Shown here: one piece after another, positions 17,018 to 24,539 of the stretch | How the letters are laid out: the number at the start of each line of letters is the position of its first letter | Numbering within the stretch: the stretch's first letter is position 1 | Source: Bacteroidales bacterium | Lineage (GTDB): Bacteria > Bacteroidota > Bacteroidia > Bacteroidales > UBA932 | Direction: 5' to 3' | Assembly: GCA_017554135.1 (NCBI GenBank) | Contig: JAFZIX010000238.1 | Span: 1 to 28,825, forward strand | DNA: 28,825 nt | Notes under the pieces: generated by a model | The model's database searches: none | What the model was told of the DNA's origin: nothing | Seen by the model: the letters and a program-made list of their open reading frames with translations, nothing else | Position numbers and translations under genes: made by a program

Positions 17018-20000
17018 TTAGAATGTTAATTGAAGGCCGAATTTGACCGTGCGCATCTGGGGATACTCGCCCCAAACCAGGTACTTCTGTTCCGGGTCGC
17101 CCTCGAGCAGGCCGGTGAAGGTCAGCAGGTTGTTGGTGGTCATGTATGCCTTGATGGTTTCGATGCCCATCAGTTTCTGGATCCTGGGTGTCGACCAGAC
17201 ATAACTGATGTTGAGTTCCTTGAGACGGAGGAAGTCCGCATTGCGCCAGGAGTGGCCCATCAGTTTGGCGTTGTAGCCGCCGGTGGTGGCACTTTCGTTG
17301 TAGCCGGACCAGGCCATGTTGGGGAAGGACGAGGTGGTGTAGTGCACGGTGGCATGGGTGCCGCTTGTGTGCGCCGGAGACCAGTAATCCGCCGAAGAAC
17401 TGTGCAGGCGGAAATTACCCTTGTAGTATTCCCACTCATACATCTGGTCGAAGTTCACATACTTGCCTGCATAGCCCTGGAAGAGGATGTTCACATCCAG
17501 CCCCCTCCAGCGGAATCCTCCCTTGATCGCATAGGCGATTGGAGGATAGAGGGAACCCACCATGCGGGTAAGATCATCCTTGTCGATTATTCCGTCCGAG
17601 GTGTAATCCAGGAACTTGTAATCACCCACCACCACGCTGCTCACATTGACGGGAAGGAAGTTGGAGTGGATGTCATCGACCGACGTAAGATACTCACCGT
17701 CAATCAGGTAAGCCCCGCTGGTCTGGGAACCGAGCGGAGTGCCTACCCTCTTCTGGTGCTCGAGCGAGAAAGGAGCATCATCATAAGCGAGGATACGGTT
17801 CTCGTTAAAGGAGAAGTTGCCGCCCACGTGGAAGCGGAAGTCTTTCGACAGGCGCTTGCTGTAATCCGCCTCTATTTCGATACCGTGCTTCTTGATAGCA
17901 CCCTTGTTGAGTTCCTTGGAACTGTTGCCCACCCACATCGGAGTGTTGTTGTCCACAGAGATGAGCATCTTGTCGCGGTGCTCGTCGAAGAGGTCTACGT
18001 TAACGGAGAGGTCCCCGTTGAAGAATCCCATTTCGATACCGAGGTCACGCTTGAGGGCCTCTTCCCACTGCACGAACAGGTTGGCGCCCTTGTCTTCGAC
18101 TATGTAGCCGTTGGAGTCCTTGCTGAATTCGCTCATGTAGAGCCAGCGGTTGTTGGCATAGTCGCTACCCACGAGACCTTCCGAGAAGCGGAGTTTCAGT
18201 TTGCTGAACACGGGCTTGAGAGGCTCGAAGAATTTCTCTTCCGAAACCACCCATCCGATTGCTCCGGAAGGGAAGAAACCGAAGCGGTTCTCGGGCGAGA
18301 AACGCTCCGATCCGGTGTAACCCATGTTGAATTCGAGCAGGTATTTGTGCGCGAAATCATAGGTCACGCGGCCGACGAGAGCCTCGTTGTAGTACGGGAA
18401 ATCAGATCCCTTGTCCTGCTCCTGCCTGTTGAAGAGGAAGAGCCCGGTCACATTATGACGGCCGAAACTGCGGTTGTAGTTGACCGACATATCGTAGTAG
18501 AGATCCATGTAGTATCCGCCCTGCAGGGAGTTCTCCGCGGTGGTATAGAGCGGGGGCTGCACATAGTAGAACCCGTCGGTGCCGGTGCGGCTCCAGGGAT
18601 TCTCGTCCGTGCCTATCTTGTTGAAGTTCAGATACCAGCTCGGACGGTTGTACTGGGTCGTCAGCGTGCTATATTTATAATAGGTACTGAGTGACACCTT
18701 CGCCTGCACGGAAAGGCCCTTCGTGATGAAGTCCAGATTCTGCTTGGCGATTATATCCGAGAATATCTTGGTGTCCGTGAGTTGGATGAAACTGCCCTTC
18801 ATCAACTGGTAGTACGGGTTGCCGGTGGTCTGGTCCGCTTCGCTCATGAGGCGCGCGCCGCTGGCGTCGGGATAGTCGGTATCCGGCACCTGCTCCAGCA
18901 CCCACTCAGGGTAGTACATGGGGTATTTGGTGGAGGAACTTCCGAAGATGTACTTCCACATTCCCTCGTCGCCGTCCTGCGGCACGGGCTTGTTCTTGAT
19001 GCCGACGTTGCCGCCGAGTTTGAACGACACCAGCGTGCTGCGGGTGACGTTGAAATCGAGGTTGGTGCGGAAGTTCACACGGTCGTAGGCATAACTGGAG
19101 TCCACCTTTCCATCGTTGAAACTCTTGAACAGCGAACCCTCGTGCCAGTATCCGACGGAAGCGAAGTACTTGACGAACTTCGTGCCGCCCTGGATGTTGA
19201 AGTTGGCGTTCTGGGTGCGCGAGAAGGAGTTCGTGAGCTCGCGGAGCCAATCCACGTCGGGATAGCGGAGGGAGTTCAGCTGGCTGGAAGGATTGCGGTA
19301 TTCCACGAGATCGGCAGCCGATACCAGGCCGGTGAAGTTCTGGTCGTTCATCATCGCGACGTTCATGGTGGACATCGTGGTGTATGCATCCACGTGCCTG
19401 GCCATGTTGATGGGGTTGGAGAAGCCGGATGAGTAGGAAACATCCATCCTGGGCTTTCCCTCCTGGCCATTCTTGGTTGTGACGATGATGACGCCGTTGG
19501 CGCCCTTGGCACCGAACACCGCCGTTGCGGAAGCATCCTTCAGCACGGAGATGTCGGCAACCTCATTGGGGTCGATGGAGGCGAAGTCGCGCTCCACACC
19601 GTCCACCAGCACGAGCGGGCTGTTGCCGTTGAAACTCGAGACACCGCGCACCAGGATTTCCGCGTCGTTCTGACCCGGCTGGCCGCTGGTCTGGATGGTG
19701 ACAACACCGGACAGTTTACCCGCGATGGCGCTGGTGATGTTGGACACGCCGGTCTCTACGAGAGCATCTCCCTTCACGGAGGTGATGGCGCCCACAACGC
19801 TCTCTTTGCGCTGGGTGCCATAACCCACAACCACAACCTCGTCGAGCACGGTCGAATCGTCGCTCAAGGTGATGTTGATTACGGACTGCTTGCCCACGGT
19901 CATCTCGACATTGGCGTATCCCATGCAGGAGAAGACAAGGACATCCCCTTCCCTAGCCTGTATGGAATAGCGGCCGTCGAAGTCCGTGACCGTGCCGTCC

Positions 20001-20164
20001 GTAGTCTTCTTCACGACGACGCCGGCGCCGGGGACGGGCCCGAGGTTATCGGACACGACACCCGTTACGGTTTTTTTGCCCTGCGCAAATGCATCGCTGC
20101 CGGAGGCGATTATTCCCCCGGCAAGCAACGCTATAGCGCATAGGCGTTTGAGAAAACTATGCAT
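17018..20164 (-). CDS. SusC/RagA-family TonB-linked outer membrane transporter (pair 1)
   Basis: A 1048-residue transporter. The signal peptide is about 1-28, ending SDAFAQ. A carboxypeptidase-regulatory-like domain (about 31-100; TGVVSDNLGPVPGAGVVVK, DGRYSIQA) follows, then the TonB box/linker VLDEVVVVGYGTQRK (about 107-120) and the plug (about 121-235; AIAGKLSGV, ILVRGVSSFNG, LVLVDGVERD, GVIIVTTKNG). The C-terminal barrel ends KFGLQLTF, with the final Phe expected for outer-membrane insertion. It starts 9 bp after the fimbrillin-like gene. A textbook SusC; its substrate cannot be read from sequence. Confidence 0.95.
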   Translation of the reverse strand: MHSFLKRLCAIALLAGGIIASGSDAFAQGKKTVTGVVSDNLGPVPGAGVVVKKTTDGTVTDFDGRYSIQAREGDVLVFSCMGYANVEMTVGKQSVINITLSDDSTVLDEVVVVGYGTQRKESVVGAITSVKGDALVETGVSNITSAIAGKLSGVVTIQTSGQPGQNDAEILVRGVSSFNGNSPLVLVDGVERDFASIDPNEVADISVLKDASATAVFGAKGANGVIIVTTKNGQEGKPRMDVSYSSGFSNPINMARHVDAYTTMSTMNVAMMNDQNFTGLVSAADLVEYRNPSSQLNSLRYPDVDWLRELTNSFSRTQNANFNIQGGTKFVKYFASVGYWHEGSLFKSFNDGKVDSSYAYDRVNFRTNLDFNVTRSTLVSFKLGGNVGIKNKPVPQDGDEGMWKYIFGSSSTKYPMYYPEWVLEQVPDTDYPDASGARLMSEADQTTGNPYYQLMKGSFIQLTDTKIFSDIIAKQNLDFITKGLSVQAKVSLSTYYKYSTLTTQYNRPSWYLNFNKIGTDENPWSRTGTDGFYYVQPPLYTTAENSLQGGYYMDLYYDMSVNYNRSFGRHNVTGLFLFNRQEQDKGSDFPYYNEALVGRVTYDFAHKYLLEFNMGYTGSERFSPENRFGFFPSGAIGWVVSEEKFFEPLKPVFSKLKLRFSEGLVGSDYANNRWLYMSEFSKDSNGYIVEDKGANLFVQWEEALKRDLGIEMGFFNGDLSVNVDLFDEHRDKMLISVDNNTPMWVGNSSKELNKGAIKKHGIEIEADYSKRLSKDFRFHVGGNFSFNENRILAYDDAPFSLEHQKRVGTPLGSQTSGAYLIDGEYLTSVDDIHSNFLPVNVSSVVVGDYKFLDYTSDGIIDKDDLTRMVGSLYPPIAYAIKGGFRWRGLDVNILFQGYAGKYVNFDQMYEWEYYKGNFRLHSSSADYWSPAHTSGTHATVHYTTSSFPNMAWSGYNESATTGGYNAKLMGHSWRNADFLRLKELNISYVWSTPRIQKLMGIETIKAYMTTNNLLTFTGLLEGDPEQKYLVWGEYPQMRTVKFGLQLTF

Positions 20165-20173
20165 ATTGATAGA

Positions 20174-21571
20174 CTACAGGAACTCTATTTCGTCGATGTA
20201 GGCGAGATGGTGGTAGTTGACACCGTCTCTGGTGGTATTTGAACCGCCCCAATCCAGGAACATCTTTACCTGGAAGCTGGACAGACCGCTGAAACTGGTT
20301 TTTGACTCGAATTGAGTGCAATCCCACTCCAAAATGTTCCAATCATCTGTCTTAATTGCACTGTCAAAAGATGAAACATCGCCGGAATCAATCGTATCTC
20401 CATTCACACGAGCGGGGAGCATTGCAGTCCCGCCCTTGTTAAACATAAAGCGAGGATAGTACTTGTCTGCGCCCCAGTACATTTTCATTTTGACAGTGGT
20501 GAAAGCGCTGCGGCATGATTCGGTAAATTTGGTACCGAAGAGGCTGGCTGTCTGCCAATAACCGGATGTGGGATTGCTTGATGTGCTCATATCATCTGCA
20601 AGCACATATGAACTGCTGTTCACGGTTGATGACGGCAGAGGATTGGCGACAATCTTGACGGCTCCCGCATTACCGGTGTATTCACCATTAAGATTATTGT
20701 TCTCAAAGGTGTTGCACATGAACTTGTTTGCTTTGCGGATAGTCCCGAGGTCATAAACCTGGCCGGAAACGAGAGTGGTGTTTATGTTCAGCAGGACACG
20801 CTTGTTTACGCCTCCGGAAAAAGTATTCTTAAGGTCAATCCTGCTGATATTCGCAGGAAGAACGGGGATATAGTATGTTCCTGCCTGGAAAACATCGCCG
20901 CCGGGATAGGAAGCTCCGGACTGGTGAGGGTTACCTTCTGAAGCAGTAACTTCAACCGTAGGTGCACTTCCGGCGTTGGGAGTAATGCTGCAGGTGCCGC
21001 TCAGACAACGGGTAAGATTGTCGGTTTGCCTGTTGAAAATAACGACTTCTTTGAGATCCGTAACATCTGCGGGAACGGTGAACTTGAGCAAAGCACACAC
21101 CTGCTTGAACACCAGAGAGGTCCCTGACGAAACTGCAACGGCAACGACCTTGGTCGAGGAATACTTTCCGATATTGACGGAGTCGGAAGACTTAGGGATA
21201 ACCACATTCTTGAAAACGCCTCCGTCTATAGTCACGCCGTCAAGGAGGGTGGTGCTTCCGGAAATGGCATAATAAGTGCCGGCGGCTGCAGCAACGTCAG
21301 CGGCATCCACTTCTCCGGTGAAGACTGCTGAAGTTCCGCCAGCTTCAGTAGTGAACATATACTTATTTCCGTTTGCGAAAACGGCAATCTTTTCTCCTGC
21401 AGTGAAAGAGACACTGCGATCATCATTCAACGTGGTCTTAGTAACAGTGGCATTAAGCGTTACTGTTACCATGTTACCACTCTTGTTATCCCTGCTGTCT
21501 TCGATCATTTCCTTGGTGCAAGAAGACAGGATGGCTATGAAAGCGAACGAATAAATAATTAACTTTTTCAT
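20174..21571 (-). CDS. Fimbrillin-like lipoprotein with C-terminal glycan-binding-like module
   Basis: A 465-residue lipoprotein (MKKLIIYSFAFIAILSSC, Cys18; TKEMIEDSRDN follows). The N-terminal part (about 30-275) has the pattern of Bacteroidales fimbrillin/Mfa-like lipoproteins: TKTTLNDDRSVSFTAGEKIA, GGTSAVFTGEV, FKQVCALLKFTV, GTYYIPVLPA and VYDLGTI. Residues about 285-465 instead match the C-terminal module of the two PKD lipoproteins (NTFENN, VANPLPSS, SGYWQT, YYPRFMF, DDWNILEWD, YIDEIEF). The combination suggests a surface glycan-binding protein and not a pilus subunit, since a long extra module follows the fimbrillin-like fold. It is the first long gene of the operon, 12 bp after a 54-aa gene. 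Its DNA looks somewhat AT-richer than its neighbours by eye. Confidence 0.65.
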   Translation of the reverse strand: MKKLIIYSFAFIAILSSCTKEMIEDSRDNKSGNMVTVTLNATVTKTTLNDDRSVSFTAGEKIAVFANGNKYMFTTEAGGTSAVFTGEVDAADVAAAAGTYYAISGSTTLLDGVTIDGGVFKNVVIPKSSDSVNIGKYSSTKVVAVAVSSGTSLVFKQVCALLKFTVPADVTDLKEVVIFNRQTDNLTRCLSGTCSITPNAGSAPTVEVTASEGNPHQSGASYPGGDVFQAGTYYIPVLPANISRIDLKNTFSGGVNKRVLLNINTTLVSGQVYDLGTIRKANKFMCNTFENNNLNGEYTGNAGAVKIVANPLPSSTVNSSSYVLADDMSTSSNPTSGYWQTASLFGTKFTESCRSAFTTVKMKMYWGADKYYPRFMFNKGGTAMLPARVNGDTIDSGDVSSFDSAIKTDDWNILEWDCTQFESKTSFSGLSSFQVKMFLDWGGSNTTRDGVNYHHLAYIDEIEFL

Positions 21572-21583
21572 AAGGCCGGCGGT

Positions 21584-21748
21584 TTAATAATCAGGGAAAG
21601 TAATGTCACTGGCTTCATTGTTGAAGCCTTCGATAGAGAGATCGTCGATACCCAATACCGACGCGATTGTCGCGGACTGGCAAATCATCGCCTCGCCCTG
21701 AACAACATACATCCGGACTTCCGGAGTCTGATAGGTTGTTTTTTTCAT
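21584..21748 (-). CDS. Small hypothetical protein (54 aa), first gene of the operon
   Basis: A 54-codon frame from ATG 21748 to TAA, beginning MKKTTYQTPEVRMYVVQGEA and ending SDITFPDY. It has no signal peptide or membrane span, one Cys (23), and an acidic C-terminal half. The K-K-x-Y-x-x-P-E opening resembles short uncharacterised peptides I recall being common in Bacteroidales, often beside fimbrillin-like or PUL genes; this is recall, not a search. Evidence that it is real: a candidate -7 box about 46 bp upstream, only 12 bp to the next gene, protein-like composition and same-strand operon position. Its function is unknown; a leader peptide or a small regulatory or envelope factor is possible. 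Confidence 0.65.
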   Translation of the reverse strand: MKKTTYQTPEVRMYVVQGEAMICQSATIASVLGIDDLSIEGFNNEASDITFPDY

Positions 21749-21794
21749 GTTGTATAAGATTGTTTTACGTTATTAGTTGCCGTGTTGTTTTTTG

Positions 21795-21802
21795 CAAATA
21801 TA
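21795..21802 (-). promoter_or_regulatory. Candidate -7 box of the PUL operon promoter
   Basis: Minus-strand TATATTTG fits the Bacteroides -7 consensus TAnnTTTG and would give a leader of roughly 40 nt before the 54-aa gene. No TTTG -33 element sits at the usual spacing, as is common at activator-dependent PUL promoters. The rest of 21749-21893 holds no gene. Confidence 0.45.
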
Positions 21803-21825
21803 TGTAGCACGCGCGACGTATTTTG

Positions 21826-21856
21826 GTCATGTACCCCTACAAAACTACAACATGAC
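21826..21856. promoter_or_regulatory. Candidate operator: inverted repeat in the divergent control region
   Basis: GTCATG (21826-21831) and CATGAC (21851-21856) form a perfect 6-bp dyad with a 19-bp spacer. Between the arms are near-direct repeats, CTACAAA and CTACAAC. The dyad lies 23 bp upstream of the minus-strand -7 box, where an activator would bind. Six-base arms can arise by chance, so this is only a candidate site for the adjacent LuxR-type regulator. Confidence 0.25.
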
Positions 21857-21893
21857 GCGCAAATCGCTAAAATTCTTATATTTGCATTAATAT

Positions 21894-22043
21894 ATGTTTG
21901 GATTATTCAAATCTTCTTTGGGGCTGAAGTTGTGTTTCGCCGCAGTGCTTTCAGGGGCCCTTTCAATGTTCAACATGGGGGCTGAATCCTTCTATGGGAA
22001 ACGGCTTGTGGAGCGAATCAACGATGCCGAGGGGATTGTCTGA
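21894..22043 (+). pseudogene. Severed 5' end of the regulator gene (signal peptide, then in-frame TGA)
   Basis: From ATG 21894 the frame encodes a clear signal peptide (MFGLFKSSLGLKLCFAAVLS, likely cleaved after NMGA) and continues ESFYGKRLVERINDAEGIV up to TGA at 22041-22043. The same frame then continues without interruption as GTQVWSIACSDS, ATNDGLFVYDG and on into the long regulator frame. In relatives a residue such as Gly or Ala normally precedes the G-T-Q-x-W motif, so one substitution (for example GGA to TGA) would explain the stop. It could be a true nonsense mutation or a sequencing error. Confidence 0.75.
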
Positions 22044-22151
22044 GGCACCCAGGTATGGAGCATTGCCTGCAGCGACAGTTGCAGCAAATGCGGAAGTACG
22101 CGCACCTTCCTGGCAACGAACGACGGACTTTTTGTCTACGACGGAGCCCGC

Positions 22152-24539
22152 TTGCGGCACTTCCCCGGCCCGGGAGAAATCACCTTGCGCGCGTTGTTAT
22201 ATGACAAGGGATCCAAACGCCTGTATTCCGCCGGCAGCAACGGCTTCGGATGGTGGGAACACAACGAATTCGGCGCCATGGAATACGTCTCCATCGTAGG
22301 GATGGACCATTCCATGCTCAACCAGGATTTCTGGAAAATCTGCACTGACGGGAGTGGCCAGATCTATTTCCAGAGCACCGGGAGGATCTGCATCTACGAC
22401 CCCTCGTCCGGCAACATCCGCACCCTCCTGCCTTCCACCCAGTTCCGCTATATGCACGGGGTTATGCCGGAGGTGTTCGTGCAGGATGGAGACGATTTGT
22501 GCAGAATCAGCGCAGACTGCGCGGAAGAAAAAATATGCAGGGTCACGGACCGAATAATGAATATGGTCCGCTGCGGAGGAAGAACGGTGGCAGCCCTGGA
22601 AAGAACGGGCCTGATGTGGCTGGACGGCAGCAGTCTGCGTCCGCTGGACACGAAAGCCAACGGCATCCTCTCTTCCGCCAAAATCCTTTCCCTCTCCCTT
22701 TACGACGGCGCCCATATGCTCATCGGCACCACCAGCGGTGGATTTTTCGTGGCAGATGCAGCAGGGCACCTGTGCAACGACCTCATCCCCATACAGCAAA
22801 GGGACTACCCTTCCGTGCTTTCGGTGGCGAGAGATGCAAACGGGGACATATGGCTTGGCACGGAAGCCGGTGTTTCGAGAATCGACGGCAGTTCCAGGAG
22901 TTTCTTCCTTGAGGATTCCCGGCTGGGGCGCGTCAGGGGCGTAGTCAGCATCCGCAAGGGATGTCTTCTCATCGGCTCCAACAAGGGCGCGTTCATCTAT
23001 AAAGACGGCACGGTCTCTCCCGTTCCCGGCACCACCGGTTCGGTCTGGAACCTTGCCAAAATCGACGGGGTCTGCTATATCGCCCACGACCTGGGCCTGT
23101 TTATGCTCAACTCAAGCGACGAGGCCGTCCCAGTCTACAGGAAAAGCGGCGTAATGAGCATAGTGCGCTGCAACACCGACAAGCAGTGTTTCCTCTGCGG
23201 CACCTACAACGGGCTGGCGCTGTTCCGCCAGACTGGTGACAGGCCGGAATTCGTCTCCCTGGTGGATAATTACGACGGATTCTGCCGGAATATGCATCTG
23301 GACGACAGGGACAACCTGTGGATCCGCGATAGCCACAAAGGATACATACGGCTCACCCTGAACGCAGACAGGACCAGTGTAACGGAACGCAGGGATTATG
23401 ATTTGAAGCAGAACGACAGCGACCATATCCACTATATTGAACTTGGCGGGGAGGGCCTGTTCTGCTGCAACCGGGAGGCATACAGCATAGACACTGCCGG
23501 AGACCTTGCAAGGAACCTGGCGGGGGACAAATTGCTGGCCGAGTTTGAAAACATATATGGGGAAACGGCGGCGGAGAGGAATGCTACCGGACCATTCCCC
23601 TTGGAAAACGGCTGTTATGCCACCGGCCTGCTTGGTGGTGTACGGTTCTGCTACGGCCCACGGAACATCTGCCAGACCTTATATATCTCCCAGATAGATG
23701 TGCTTGGCACGAGAAAGCGCCAGTCGATTGCAATAGGAGACGGCCGCGCCCGTATTCCTTACGATATGAATACCGTGCGCATCTATCTTGCCGGGAACCT
23801 CAACGGCAGCCAAATAGAATGTAAGATGGATGATAAACCGGGGAGATGGGTTCAGGCGCGCATAGGCACTCCTGTGCAGATTTCCGCCCTGCGCTTCGGC
23901 AACCACGACATTTTGTTCCGTATTCCCGGAAGCCAGGCTGCCGCCGCCACCCTCAAACTCCATATCCTCCGCCCCTGGTACCTTACCATCTGGGCATTTG
24001 CCGGATACCTGGTTATTCTTCTGCTGCTGGTATTCATCATCCGCGAGTATTCCCTGCGCCAGGCAAGAAAGGAACAGGAGCGCGTCCGCCTGAAGGCCGA
24101 CCTGAAACGGAAAAGCGAAGAACTGGCGAACATTACTTTCAACAGCGCCCAGCGGAAAAACCAACTCAATGAAATCAAGAAGATGCTGACCTCGGCGGAC
24201 GTTGTGCACCGGCCTTCCGAAGTGGCGCGGGTGTCCAGGGAAACCGTCAACCAAATCGACCGCTACCTGCTGGACGAGAGCGACTGGGAGAAGTCGGAGG
24301 AGTATTTCAACATCATTTACGACGGCCTGCTGGACAAACTGAAATCCTCATATCCCGGCATCTCCAAGACGGATATGAAGATATGCGTCTATACGAAACT
24401 AAACCTGTCCACGAAAGAAATCGCCGATATCATGAACATCTCCGCCCGCAGCGTAGAGATGGCCAGATACCGGCTCAGAAAACGTCTCGGGCTCCCGCCC
24501 GGAGAAGATATCGCCGCTTTCGTCAAGAATCTAGCCTGA
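22152..24539 (+). CDS. Membrane-anchored PUL regulator: propeller, Y_Y_Y, TM, LuxR-type HTH (5' end lost to a stop codon)
   Basis: The long open part of a one-component glycan sensor. TTG 22152 is merely the first usable start codon after the TGA at 22041; protein-like frame begins at 22044 (GTQVWSIACS). Beta-propeller repeats fill most of the sensor, for example GDIWLGTEAGVSRIDG. A Y_Y_Y-like domain follows (about 520-605), then a transmembrane segment WYLTIWAFAGYLVILLLLVF (about 609-628) and a charged coiled coil. A C-terminal LuxR-type HTH (LSTKEIADIMNISARSVEMA, about 752-771) ends the protein. No kinase or receiver domain is present. Transcribed divergently from the PUL, it would be its activator on sensing an oligosaccharide in the periplasm. 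Without the signal peptide encoded upstream, a product starting here could not place its sensor in the periplasm, so it is probably inactive unless the stop is an error. Its 3' end overlaps the GH78 gene. Confidence 0.8.
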   Translation: MRHFPGPGEITLRALLYDKGSKRLYSAGSNGFGWWEHNEFGAMEYVSIVGMDHSMLNQDFWKICTDGSGQIYFQSTGRICIYDPSSGNIRTLLPSTQFRYMHGVMPEVFVQDGDDLCRISADCAEEKICRVTDRIMNMVRCGGRTVAALERTGLMWLDGSSLRPLDTKANGILSSAKILSLSLYDGAHMLIGTTSGGFFVADAAGHLCNDLIPIQQRDYPSVLSVARDANGDIWLGTEAGVSRIDGSSRSFFLEDSRLGRVRGVVSIRKGCLLIGSNKGAFIYKDGTVSPVPGTTGSVWNLAKIDGVCYIAHDLGLFMLNSSDEAVPVYRKSGVMSIVRCNTDKQCFLCGTYNGLALFRQTGDRPEFVSLVDNYDGFCRNMHLDDRDNLWIRDSHKGYIRLTLNADRTSVTERRDYDLKQNDSDHIHYIELGGEGLFCCNREAYSIDTAGDLARNLAGDKLLAEFENIYGETAAERNATGPFPLENGCYATGLLGGVRFCYGPRNICQTLYISQIDVLGTRKRQSIAIGDGRARIPYDMNTVRIYLAGNLNGSQIECKMDDKPGRWVQARIGTPVQISALRFGNHDILFRIPGSQAAAATLKLHILRPWYLTIWAFAGYLVILLLLVFIIREYSLRQARKEQERVRLKADLKRKSEELANITFNSAQRKNQLNEIKKMLTSADVVHRPSEVARVSRETVNQIDRYLLDESDWEKSEEYFNIIYDGLLDKLKSSYPGISKTDMKICVYTKLNLSTKEIADIMNISARSVEMARYRLRKRLGLPPGEDIAAFVKNLA

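Noticed and set aside
21877..21884. Plus-strand TATATTTG as the regulator's -7 box
   Set aside because: It ends only 9 bp before the ATG at 21894, which would leave almost no leader, and no -33 element is present. It may be chance in AT-rich DNA.
22041..22043. Reading the TGA as selenocysteine, or as Gly/Trp under an altered genetic code
   Set aside because: TGA is the normal stop of other genes here (the PrsW-like gene, GH78, the isomerase-like gene and the regulator itself), the position is not catalytic, and no convincing SECIS-like hairpin was seen after it.
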